This document shows, one piece after another, positions 57,342 to 64,000 of a stretch of 64,000 bases of DNA. A program made the translations under genes and the position numbers. Position 1 is the first letter of the stretch. The number at the start of each line of letters is the position of its first letter. The stretch lies in the NCBI RefSeq assembly GCF_900090285.1, contig NZ_LT607754.1, positions 5,048,001-5,112,000 on the forward strand. The letters run 5' to 3'. Source of the stretch: Micromonospora inositola. Its GTDB lineage: Bacteria > Actinomycetota > Actinomycetes > Mycobacteriales > Micromonosporaceae. Below the pieces are notes generated by a model that had not been told where the DNA came from, did not search any database, and saw only the letters and a program-made list of their open reading frames with translations.

Positions 57342-57650
57342 TTTTTCGGATTCCCGGCCAGGGTGGGAGAGGGGGAGCGGCGGGCCGGACCCGCTTGCAT
57401 GGGCTGGTGACCACGGCCGCCTTGCCGGCGTATCGACCTGCCGCGCGGTGCTGCCTGCGCTGCTGGTGGACGTGCACCGTGATCTGGTCGGCTTTCCTCG
57501 CGGCCCTCGGCGCCTGGGGACAATGCGCCGGACTCGGGCCGCGTGCCAATGCGCTCGTGAAGGCCGTCGATCGGAACGTCGCCACCACGGCTCCGCTGAC
57601 GACTGGCCGGGTCGCCCGAGGCCATGGAGGAGGCCCGCGAAACGACCTAC

Positions 57651-57669
57651 TTGACATAATGTGCATTAT
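57651..57669. promoter_or_regulatory. Second AT-rich palindrome upstream of recombinase
   Basis: ATAATGTGCATTAT (57656-57669) has 6-bp arms around TG, and TTGACA (57651-57656) abuts its left arm. The half-site ATAATG/TGCATTAT shares TGCAT-AT/TTATGCA letters with the start-codon palindrome 310 bp away, which suggests a shared binder. Nothing in the intervening sequence looks coding. Confidence 0.4.
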
Positions 57670-57713
57670 CGAATCTGCGGTGGGACGCGGACCCCCGCGT
57701 GGTGATCTGTTCT

Positions 57714-57782
57714 TTCTCATTCATCTTGAGCCATTCTCAGTAAGTTGAGCCATGCCCTGACCCTTCTCACTAAGTTGAGCCA
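57714..57782. mobile_element. Terminal repeats of an IS21-like element (remnant)
   Basis: Three tandem copies of a 19-20 bp unit: TTCTCATTCATCTTGAGCCA (57714-57733), TTCTCAGTAAGTTGAGCCA (57734-57752) and TTCTCACTAAGTTGAGCCA (57764-57782). Read on the minus strand these are TGGCTCA...TGAGAA units, the pattern of multiple internal repeats at the tips of IS21-family elements. No istA or istB is found on either side, so it is a lone end or a decayed copy. Confidence 0.6.
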
Positions 57783-57784
57783 CC

Positions 57785-58318
57785 GTTGCCACCAGGCGGC
57801 AGCTCGCGATCTTGGTCCCCTACTACGCTCGGTAACCAGGTAGTCGTTCATCCTCGGTCAGGTGCCTGACCGCGGACGGCCAACAATGGCGGGCCCTCGT
57901 CGACGCGTCTCGGTCCGGCATTTCTACGACGGCCGGTACCCGATCTTGGCGAAAGACGCCGATGTCTCACCGGCAAGGCCAAAGATGTCGACGTCTACCC
58001 GCATTACGGGTCCGTGATCGCCGGCGTGCTGCCCACCGCTCAACTGCCGGCGCTGGCCATAACCGACGTGTCCCCCCTCCCCTCAAGGCCGGTGATGCTC
58101 TCCCTGAAGCCCAGCGCGGCGACGTGGATCCCTCCCGGCGTTTCAGCCTCGCCGCGAACCCGGCCAGCGCGCTGACGAACCGGAATCTGACCGTCGCCTA
58201 CAGGCGGCCGTACACGGCCGCGCCCAAGGCTGCGGACGCGCGGACGATGCAGGATGGCGGGCTCCGGCGGACGTTGGCCGAGCGAGCCTGAAGGGCTCAC
58301 ACAGCGAAACAACTGCTG
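57785..58318. other. Decayed intergenic region
   Basis: About 530 bp between the IS21-like repeats and the IS701 element with no intact gene. Short stretches open in several frames (for example 57962-58291 on plus) have neither a recognisable domain nor a start with a good ribosome site. Probably broken pieces of former mobile or host genes. Confidence 0.5.
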
Positions 58319-58322
58319 CTAG

Positions 58323-59750
58323 TACTCCAACGTCACTTGACCTGTCGGCTGGCGTGGTGGCTGAGTCTGCGCTGGTAGTGGGATCGGCGGGCTCGGGCTT
58401 GGGATGTTCGTCGCCAGGTTGACCAGTGCAGGGTGTGTGCTGGTGGTAGTGGTAGGGCGAGGACGAAGGCGTTGAGGAGTCGGCGGATCTCCGCCACGGT
58501 CAACGCGATGATCTCCGGGTCGGAGTCGGCTTGCTCAGCGGAGGCGGCGGCGAGGACGGTCAGCACGGCCAGGGCGAGCATGGCCAGGGTGATGAACCGG
58601 TGCCAGCCGGTCCAGCCGCGGACCTGGTAGTGGTCCAGGCCGACTTGGCCTTTGCCGGTTTGGAACAGCTCTTCGATGCTCCAGCGGGAGCCGGCGACGG
58701 TCACGAGGGTGTGCAGCGGCACTGGCTTCGGTGACCAGCACAGGTAGAAGGCCAGCTCGCCGGTGCTGTGGTTGCGGCGGATGAGCAGCCAGCGGTGCTC
58801 GCCATGCAGGCTGGTGGTGATCCAGGCCCACAGGTAGTCGCGGGGTCCTTTCGCGCCGGGTCCGCAGCTGTGCCGTTGCCACTCGGCGGTGGGTATCCGG
58901 TCGGCGAGCTCGTCGACGCGGACGAGGGTGCGTCCGTCGTTGACGGTGACGCGTCGGTCGCAGCCGACCGCGAGGACATAGCCGACGCCGCGCTGCTCCA
59001 GGTCTGCGCGCAGGCCCGGGTCGGCGCCGTAGACCTCGTCGCCGGTGGCCCAGCCGACGGGAACACCATCATCCAACGCCGCTGCGATCATCTGCCGGGC
59101 CAGGGCCGGTTTCGTGGCGAACCCGACTTGATCAGGGACACCGGCGGCCGCACGGCGGTCGTGCCGTTCGCACCAGGTCGTCTCGGGTAGGTAGAGCCGG
59201 CGGTCGATCAACGCCCGGCCCAGGGGTGAGACGTAGGCCAGGAACACCCCGACCTGGGCGTTCTCGACACGACCGGCGGTGCCGGTGTACTGCCGCTGCA
59301 CCCCCACCGAACCCAGGCCCTTCTTCAGGAACCCGGTCTCATCGGTGATCAGCACCCCCTCGGGGTGGCCAAGCTGCTCCACCAGCCAGGCACGAACATC
59401 GTCTCGGACGGCGTCGGCGTCCCACAACGCCGTGCGCAGCAGCCGCTGCATCGCCTGCGGATCCCCGTGTCCGGCCCGTTCCGCAAGCGACCAGCACGTC
59501 TTACGCTCCACGCTCGACAGCAGCCCCTCCACGAACGCTGCCGCCGTACGACGTGGCTCCGCGCGGGCGAACCGGTCAGCGACACGCGCCACCGCCTCGT
59601 CGAGGATGACCCGCCACCGGGCAGGGTTTACGCTGTGGCCCGCGGCCACTGCACGATCTTCGGTTGTCCTCACAAACCATCGATGATCACGCGGTGGCCG
59701 TCTTCATGCCTGCGCCACGCCCAACGCCGAAGGCAAGTGACGTTGGCGTA
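58323..59750 (-). mobile_element. Complete IS701-family insertion sequence
   Basis: The element is 1428 bp. Terminal inverted repeats are TACTCCAACGTCACTTGA at the left (58323) and TACGCCAACGTCACTTGCC read inward from 59750 at the right. The 4-bp sequence CTAG flanks both ends (58319-58322 and 59751-59754), the YTAR target duplication expected for IS701. The single transposase ORF inside is intact, so the copy may be active. Confidence 0.92.
58333..59673 (-). CDS. IS701-family transposase
   Basis: A 446-residue DDE transposase. Visible catalytic parts: the first Asp in VLITDETGFLKKGLGSVGVQ, the second in VPVGWATGDEVYGADPG and the Glu in GSRWSIEELFQTGKGQVGLD, with the YREK-like LDHYQVRGW. Length and composition are normal for IS701. 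GTG 59673 is the start. The stop is 10 bp from the left terminal repeat. Confidence 0.92.
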   Translation of the reverse strand: MRTTEDRAVAAGHSVNPARWRVILDEAVARVADRFARAEPRRTAAAFVEGLLSSVERKTCWSLAERAGHGDPQAMQRLLRTALWDADAVRDDVRAWLVEQLGHPEGVLITDETGFLKKGLGSVGVQRQYTGTAGRVENAQVGVFLAYVSPLGRALIDRRLYLPETTWCERHDRRAAAGVPDQVGFATKPALARQMIAAALDDGVPVGWATGDEVYGADPGLRADLEQRGVGYVLAVGCDRRVTVNDGRTLVRVDELADRIPTAEWQRHSCGPGAKGPRDYLWAWITTSLHGEHRWLLIRRNHSTGELAFYLCWSPKPVPLHTLVTVAGSRWSIEELFQTGKGQVGLDHYQVRGWTGWHRFITLAMLALAVLTVLAAASAEQADSDPEIIALTVAEIRRLLNAFVLALPLPPAHTLHWSTWRRTSQARARRSHYQRRLSHHASRQVK

Positions 59751-59799
59751 CTAGCCTCAAAGCCGCAGGAGGCCCCAAGGGGTTCCCGCGCCCGCCTTG

Positions 59800-59819
59800 G
59801 GGCCCGCTCACGCGGGCCC
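59800..59819. terminator. Hairpin downstream of IS701
   Basis: GGGCCCGC-TCAC-GCGGGCCC (59800-59819) is a perfect hairpin followed by TTCG. A second pair, GCCCCAAGG (59772-59780) with CCTTGGGGC (59795-59803), interlocks with it, so the two structures are mutually exclusive. Between 59755 and 59887 no gene is seen. Confidence 0.6.
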
Positions 59820-59887
59820 TTCGTGCATCTGGCGGCCGGTTCAGTTTCCAACACCACGGCCCCGGCATAGCCGTGCTCTGGTGGCTA

Positions 59888-59964
59888 CAAAGCGGCGAGT
59901 TCGCTGCGGCGAGCACCCAATGCGAAGCCGACCACGATGAGGGCCCGGTCGCGCAAGCCCGCCA
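59888..59964. repeat. 77-bp duplicated recombinase fragment, copy A
   Basis: CAAAGCGGCGAGTTCGCTGC and what follows match 63033-63109 at 76 of 77 positions. In the other location the segment lies inside the tyrosine recombinase gene and encodes the box-I region (VGFALGARRSELAAL, minus strand). Here the flanks are unrelated and the fragment is not part of a gene. It is a remnant of a second recombinase gene or one foot of a rearrangement. Confidence 0.9.
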
Positions 59965-59996
59965 GCAGCCGGCCGGAGCGACTAAGCCGACAATGC

Positions 59997-60584
59997 TCAG
60001 AAGAGCCGTGCGAGGGCGCGCGCCAGCCGTTCCGCTGATCCGTCCCCAGCTGGCGACTGACCGGCGGTCGCCAGGACGGCGGTGCGAAGGCTCGTCAGCC
60101 AGATCGGCGTCCACCGTTCCCAGGTGTGCACCTCGTAGAGCGCAAGGGTCGGATAGTAGGTCTCGGGGGTAAGCAGGAACAGACTGGCATCACTGGGAAC
60201 GTTAGCTGCGTAGCGGTCAAGCTGGTTCACGCCGTCCTTCTGCCCGTTGAACTGGGCGCGGATCTTGACTTCACATTCGACCAGGACCGTCTCACCCCGC
60301 CACCCGACGATGTCGGCTTGGCCTCTCGCGCCAAAGCGGAAGTCGACGTCGGAGCCACACGAGAACAAGTGGTCACCCAGCTTGGGGATGCAGCGCAGCC
60401 CATACAGCAGAAGAGCTTCGAATAACCGCTCGTCGGCGTCTGTAGCGACGTCGGGATGGTCGAGCACCGCGAGCAGCGCTCTCGCAGCTGTCTGAGCGTC
60501 CAGCGCCGCATCTACTTTCGGGCCCGTGAAGGGCGTCGACTCCTGCACGGGTGCATAGTGCCATCCCGGTAGGACACAACCCAC
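59997..60584 (-). CDS. PD-(D/E)XK nuclease-like protein
   Basis: A 195-residue protein. FRFGARGQADIVGWRGETVLVECEVKI contains Asp, a spacer and Glu-Cys-Glu-Val-Lys, the D-x(n)-E-x-K pattern of PD-(D/E)XK nucleases. It is followed by QFNGQKDGVNQLDRYAANVP, the usual QLxRY segment. It could be a standalone defence or repair nuclease, or a fragment of a restriction system. The GTG start at 60584 is weakly supported. No methylase lies nearby. Confidence 0.6.
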   Translation of the reverse strand: MGCVLPGWHYAPVQESTPFTGPKVDAALDAQTAARALLAVLDHPDVATDADERLFEALLLYGLRCIPKLGDHLFSCGSDVDFRFGARGQADIVGWRGETVLVECEVKIRAQFNGQKDGVNQLDRYAANVPSDASLFLLTPETYYPTLALYEVHTWERWTPIWLTSLRTAVLATAGQSPAGDGSAERLARALARLF

Positions 60585-60688
60585 AATGCGTCAGTCCCAG
60601 AGGATCAACACATCGACCGACTGGTGATTCGTGCCTTGAGCTCCCGACAAGTCAGGAAACGATGTGCAGGAAGGAGCCGTACGAGCAG

Positions 60689-61777
60689 TCAGCCGAACTC
60701 GGCAGGCTGGTGCTGCAGGTCGGTGGAGCGGACCAGGCAGTCCGGCCCGACGCCGTCCTCGTCGGGGAAGTCGTGGAACATCAGGGTCCGCAGGCACCGG
60801 CGGTACGTCCGCACCTCGAAACCCGCCCGGTACGACGAGAACGGGTCGGGGCGGCAGGCCTACGGCCGGACCTCCACAGGCGACGGGGCGTCCGGATCGT
60901 GCTCGCCGTAGTCGAAGACCACCTGGAACAGCCACCCGCTGCGCACCAGGTCGGGCTCGATGAGTCGCGACGTCCGGTTGCCGTACCTGATCCGTTTGAG
61001 GTAGCGGTTGGCGGACCGGGTGGCGGTGGACCGGTGCGCCTCGTGGCTGGATCCGACGTCGACGGACTCTTCGTTCTCGGCCTTGTACTCGTACACCATC
61101 GCGTTGCCGGTGTCGTCGTAGGTCTCGCAGATCAACCAGCTGAACACCCTTACCGGATCGTCGGGGTCGACGATCCGGCTCGCGGCGCTGCCACCGTAGA
61201 CGCTGGTGACGTTGTCGGTGGTGACCGACCGCCACTGGGTCTCGGCACTGTCCAGATCGGTCCACCGCTCGATCCGCGCAAACAGGCCCTCGATGCGCGG
61301 CCGGTACGCCCGCACCAGGTAGTCGCGGCCATCGCGACGCCGCCGCCCGGGCTCACCGGGAACCGGCACGAGATCCTCGCTGCCGGAGAGCAGGAAGGTG
61401 TCCGCCGGATCCTCGAGGTAGCGCGGCAGGCCCTTGTCGGTCTTGCGGGTAACCGCCGGCAGCGAAAGCCCGAAGCCGAAGCCGAACGCCCCGTTACCCG
61501 CCCCGGAGTCGTAGGTGAGCTGCAGCGACGGGCCGAATCCGGCCCGGCCCGGGCTGGTGGCGAGCGGGACCGTCAGGCTGCCGGTGCCGGTCACCGGGTT
61601 GGCTGCGAACTTCTCGCCGATCCCCCGGATGGCGCCGCCGCCCTTGGGCAGTGAGATGACCGGCGGCTGGGGACCCGCCGAGCGTTGACCCGCACCGCTG
61701 CCCGCCGGGCTCGCGGTGGGGTCCTGATCACCGTCCGAGGCTGCTCCGGCGGCGAATCGATCGCCCGGCGCGGTCAT
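60689..61777 (-). pseudogene. Truncated Tc-toxin B (SpvB/TcaC-like) gene with amber codon
   Basis: From 61777 the frame encodes LPKGGGAIRGIGEKFAANPV, TGTGSLTVPLATSPGRAGFG and YDSGAGNGAFGFGFGLSLPA, then VTRKTDKGLPRYLEDPADTF: the N-terminus of SpvB and Tc-toxin B subunits. After 305 residues TAG (60860-60862) interrupts EVRP-*-ACRPDPFSSYRAGFE, where TGG is expected. The same frame continues with RTYRRCLRTLMFHDFPDEDG and SDL-like text to TGA at 60689-60691. The normal protein is over 1000 residues longer, so this is a decayed N-terminal stub. Confidence 0.85.
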
Positions 61778-62020
61778 CGCCGGTCACCCGCTGGTCTGTG
61801 ACAACGTGTGTCGTACGTGGGCCATCAGGATTCCCCCGTCTCGTCGTCACCCCGGGTGAGAGCAGCACCGAGCACCTCCAAATTTTGCTCAGTCGATCAC
61901 CCTCAGTCAACAGCCGGATGCTTGTAGCGACACTTCCGGGTGTCAAGTTAATGACTACGCCACATCGAACCTCACAAACCTTCCGGGCGGCACGAGCACG
62001 ACCGGCCGGTGCCCGTCGGC

Positions 62021-62254
62021 CTAAAACAGCTGCAGCCGGAAGGTGGCACGAGGCTCCCCGGGATGGTCCAGGCGGAACGGCTGCTTGTCGACGCCGCCGA
62101 CGCGCACGTCGTCATCCACAGCAAAGGCGGTCGTCGCCGCCAACTGCCGCGGCCCGCGCCGCTTACCCCGCACCTCGACGCCTATTTTGATGGACGGGGG
62201 CGGGACGCCGAGAGCGCCGATCGGGAAGCTCGCGGTCATTCCGCTGACTACCAC
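62021..62254 (-). CDS. Short hypothetical ORF
   Basis: A 77-residue reading frame (MTASFPIGALGVPPPSIKIG ... FRLDHPGEPRATFRLQLF) begins at GTG 62254 directly after a stop in frame. It has strand-like alternation and no recognised family. It lies upstream of the Tc-B remnant on the same strand and may be the tail of another gene of that lost cluster. Flanks 61778-62020 and 62255-62528 contain no supported gene; the former is AT-richer and promoter-like. Confidence 0.3.
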   Translation of the reverse strand: MVVSGMTASFPIGALGVPPPSIKIGVEVRGKRRGPRQLAATTAFAVDDDVRVGGVDKQPFRLDHPGEPRATFRLQLF

Positions 62255-62528
62255 CAGCGCTACTCACCCAGTCCATGGCATTCGTCACCGTCCGGCCCCT
62301 TGCCCGCGCCACCGGTCTCAGTGCTGTCGAGCAGGTGTCCCTGCACAGCCCGCGGCTCGGTGCTGCCACTGCCCTCCTCACCACTGGGCTCCCCTGCACG
62401 AGGTGTGGAAACTTCCTCGGTCACGCCCACGCGCACACCGGGCCCCGTTACGACCGCAACCGCGACTGCTCGACCGCTCGGCTAGGTCTCGGCTTGGGAT
62501 ATGACGGTCGTTAGGAGCAGCGGGACGT

Positions 62529-63557
62529 TCACAGACCGACGTCGGTGAGGGCGTTGTCCTCCCACTGGTTGGCATCCTCGATGTAGCCGGCCAGGGTGGT
62601 GGAGCCGTCCTTCCACCCGCCGTGCCGAGCGATCCTCAAAGGGTTCTTGCCCTGCCGGTGGGTTTCGGTGGCGAACCCGCGGCGTAGGGAATGGCCGGAG
62701 AAAGCAGAGGCGGCGTCCAGGCCGGCGCGGAGTGCGGTGCGCCGGACGATGATGGCTACCGCCTGGCCCGTGATGCGACCGCTCGCCTCGCCGCGCCCGT
62801 GGGGAGCCCGGCCGAGGTTGCCGTACCGGTCGATGCGACGGAAGACTGGCCCCGACGTCTCCCCCCGCTTGGCGAGGGCGTCAAGCCATGCCTTCATCGT
62901 GCGCACGGGGCAGGTGGCCGGTCGCGACGTGTAGGGAAGAGCAGTGTGGCGGCCCACGGATTCCTTGTCGGTCTTCGACCGCCGGATGGCGACCTGCAGA
63001 CCGTCGTCAGTGAAGGTGAGATCGGCGATGTTCAAAGCGGCGAGTTCGCTGCGGCGAGCACCCAATGCGAAGCCGACCACGATGAGGGCCCGGTCGCGCA
63101 ACCCCGCCACGGTGGAGGTGTCGAGGGCTTCGACCATCGCGCGCAGCGCGGTGATGGTCAGTGCCTTGGCTTTACGCACTCCTCGGCCGCCCTCGGCGAG
63201 TTCGGAGCGATGCCGACGAAGCACGGCGCGGGCTGGTCTGGTGTTGGGCGGCTCGGTGTCGGCGCTGACGTGGGCGACCGTGACGGCCGCCATGGCGCGT
63301 TCGATCGTCGACGATGCCTTGCCCTCGTCAGCCAGATGCGAGACATACTCGGCCAGGGTCGCTGCGGAGGCTGGAAGACGGGATCGCTGGTTCTCGATGC
63401 ACCAGGCAGTGAACCGACGCCAGTCACCGCCGTACGCTCGTCGCGTAGATGCCGGTACGGATTCGCGGATACGCCGGCGCGCCGACTCCGAGAGCTGTTC
63501 ATTCGGATCGACCACGTCGGCCTGCTGGGCACTCCCCCGCGCAGCTACTTCATTCAC
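62529..63557 (-). CDS. Tyrosine recombinase/integrase
   Basis: A 342-residue integrase. The core-binding domain is NEQLSESARRRIRESVPAST and RRAYGGDWRRFTAWCIENQR. Catalytic residues are Arg in VVGFALGARRSELAAL, Lys in RRSKTDKESVG, SGHSLRRGFATETHR (H-x-x-R), ARHGGWKDGST and Tyr in LAGYIEDANQ. GTG 63557 lies in the arm of an inverted repeat; TTG 63602 is the other option but lacks a ribosome site. The 63033-63109 segment is duplicated at 59888. Confidence 0.88.
   Translation of the reverse strand: MNEVAARGSAQQADVVDPNEQLSESARRRIRESVPASTRRAYGGDWRRFTAWCIENQRSRLPASAATLAEYVSHLADEGKASSTIERAMAAVTVAHVSADTEPPNTRPARAVLRRHRSELAEGGRGVRKAKALTITALRAMVEALDTSTVAGLRDRALIVVGFALGARRSELAALNIADLTFTDDGLQVAIRRSKTDKESVGRHTALPYTSRPATCPVRTMKAWLDALAKRGETSGPVFRRIDRYGNLGRAPHGRGEASGRITGQAVAIIVRRTALRAGLDAASAFSGHSLRRGFATETHRQGKNPLRIARHGGWKDGSTTLAGYIEDANQWEDNALTDVGL
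63033..63109. repeat. 77-bp duplicated recombinase fragment, copy B
   Basis: This copy is inside the intact recombinase gene and encodes the catalytic-Arg box. It matches 59888-59964 except for one base (ACCC against GCCC). The shared end points are not at a codon boundary or gene end. Confidence 0.9.
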
Positions 63558-63599
63558 GAGAAGCAACCTTATCGTGAATGAGGGACGGCCTAAGGTTGC
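63551..63599. promoter_or_regulatory. Interlocked inverted repeats at the integrase start
   Basis: CATTCACGA (63551-63559) pairs with TCGTGAATG (63572-63580), and GCAACCTTA (63563-63571) pairs with TAAGGTTGC (63591-63599). The two perfect 9-bp pairs interlock, and the integrase GTG lies in the first arm. This is the layout of a recombinase core site or an autoregulatory switch. Confidence 0.6.
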
Positions 63600-63602
63600 C
63601 AA

Positions 63603-64000
63603 TGTCCGGCGTGTCGCCGCAGCCGATCAGGTTCCGCGCGGGCGCACCTTCGTCAAGCGCGGCCCACAGTATCGCAGCTGCAACCGTGCGCCCCGTGCGA
63701 TAACGACGAGGTCTGCGTCGACACCGTCCGCGGCTGTCCCGGCCCGTTCTTCGCCACCGCTGCAGTATCCACGGCGGCTGTCGATCCTTCGGACATCAGG
63801 TGCTTCTCCTTGATCAGGAGTTACACCGTTCGTCTTACAGTCCCGCCCCCAAGGCCGGCTCGCCGGCTGTTGGAGGGGGCGGCTGGCAAGGGGCTAGTCG
63901 TCGAGCCGGGGCGGGTGAAGATGGGTCCGGGTGACGTCGCATAGCTGATCCGTGCCGACAGAGCCAATGAGCCGGGTTTGGGTCACGAGGCCCGCGAAGC
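63603..64000. other. Right-edge region without a supported gene
   Basis: No frame here shows coding character with a start. A compound hairpin at 63843-63882 pairs CCGCCCCC with GGGGGCGG and has an inner GCCGGC-TC-GCCGGC stem, which could be a terminator. The last 100 bp may be the tail of a gene running out of the window on the minus strand. Confidence 0.4.

Noticed and set aside
57325..57720. N-terminal extension of the first recombinase by 130 codons
   Set aside because: The extension is Arg/Pro-rich without domain character, and the full recombinase domain set begins at 57324.
57714..57782. Tandem units as a CRISPR array
   Set aside because: The units are adjacent or 11 bp apart with no spacer of regular length and no cas genes; the IS21-tip pattern explains them.

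Overview
The window is high-GC DNA of an actinomycete. GTG starts and four-base stop/start overlaps are common. The order pgsA-like / DUF881 / sbp / DUF881 / gcvH / FHA (garA) / ftsR / DUF151 / MerR / gcvP follows the Rv1822-Rv1832 block of mycobacteria. Protein style (DUF574 methyltransferase, DUF5999, SpoIIE phosphatases) suggests Micromonosporaceae, probably Micromonospora or a relative. That assignment is inferred from gene content, not from a search.

Layout: 0.1-11.0 kb is bracketed by two nearly identical direct repeats. Each holds a structured leader and a small secreted lysozyme-fold-like protein. Between them lie a frameshifted alpha/beta hydrolase, a DHA2 drug exporter, a geranylgeranyl-reductase-type flavoprotein, a zinc alcohol dehydrogenase, a Tat-exported 5'-nucleotidase and an AbiEii-like nucleotidyltransferase pair. 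11.4-20.4 kb is a self-contained selenocysteine module: a Sec-containing formate dehydrogenase (catalytic, Fe-S and NrfD-type membrane subunits) with an in-gene SECIS hairpin, then selC (tRNA-Sec), selA and selB; selD is not in the window. 20.4-27.6 kb holds small membrane and stress genes, a GAF/SpoIIE phosphatase and a MarR regulator.

27.9-34.1 kb is the conserved division/metabolism block (phospholipid synthase, DUF881-Sbp-DUF881, gcvH, FHA protein, FtsR, bifunctional nuclease, MerR). 34.6-36.8 kb couples a truncated haemoglobin, a flavohaemoglobin and a DivIVA-like protein in one operon. 37.4-52 kb has a sirtuin, a glycine riboswitch with gcvP, pabB, a proline iminopeptidase divergent from MarR/TetR regulators, a peptide deformylase, an HxlR/nitroreductase pair, a TSUP permease, and folD behind a ZTP riboswitch. 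52.7-56.3 kb has a GH65 phosphorylase-type enzyme and an AlkZ-type DNA glycosylase.

56.3-64 kb is an accessory, decaying region. It has two intact tyrosine recombinases, each with a palindrome over its start codon, and the tail of an IS21-like element. It also has a complete IS701-family element with a CTAG target duplication, a 77-bp duplicated fragment of one recombinase gene, a PD-(D/E)XK-like protein, and the N-terminal remnant of a Tc-toxin B (SpvB/TcaC) gene broken by an amber codon.

No CRISPR array, rRNA or phage structural module was seen. Starts were chosen by eye from Shine-Dalgarno spacing and family N-termini and may be off by a few codons.
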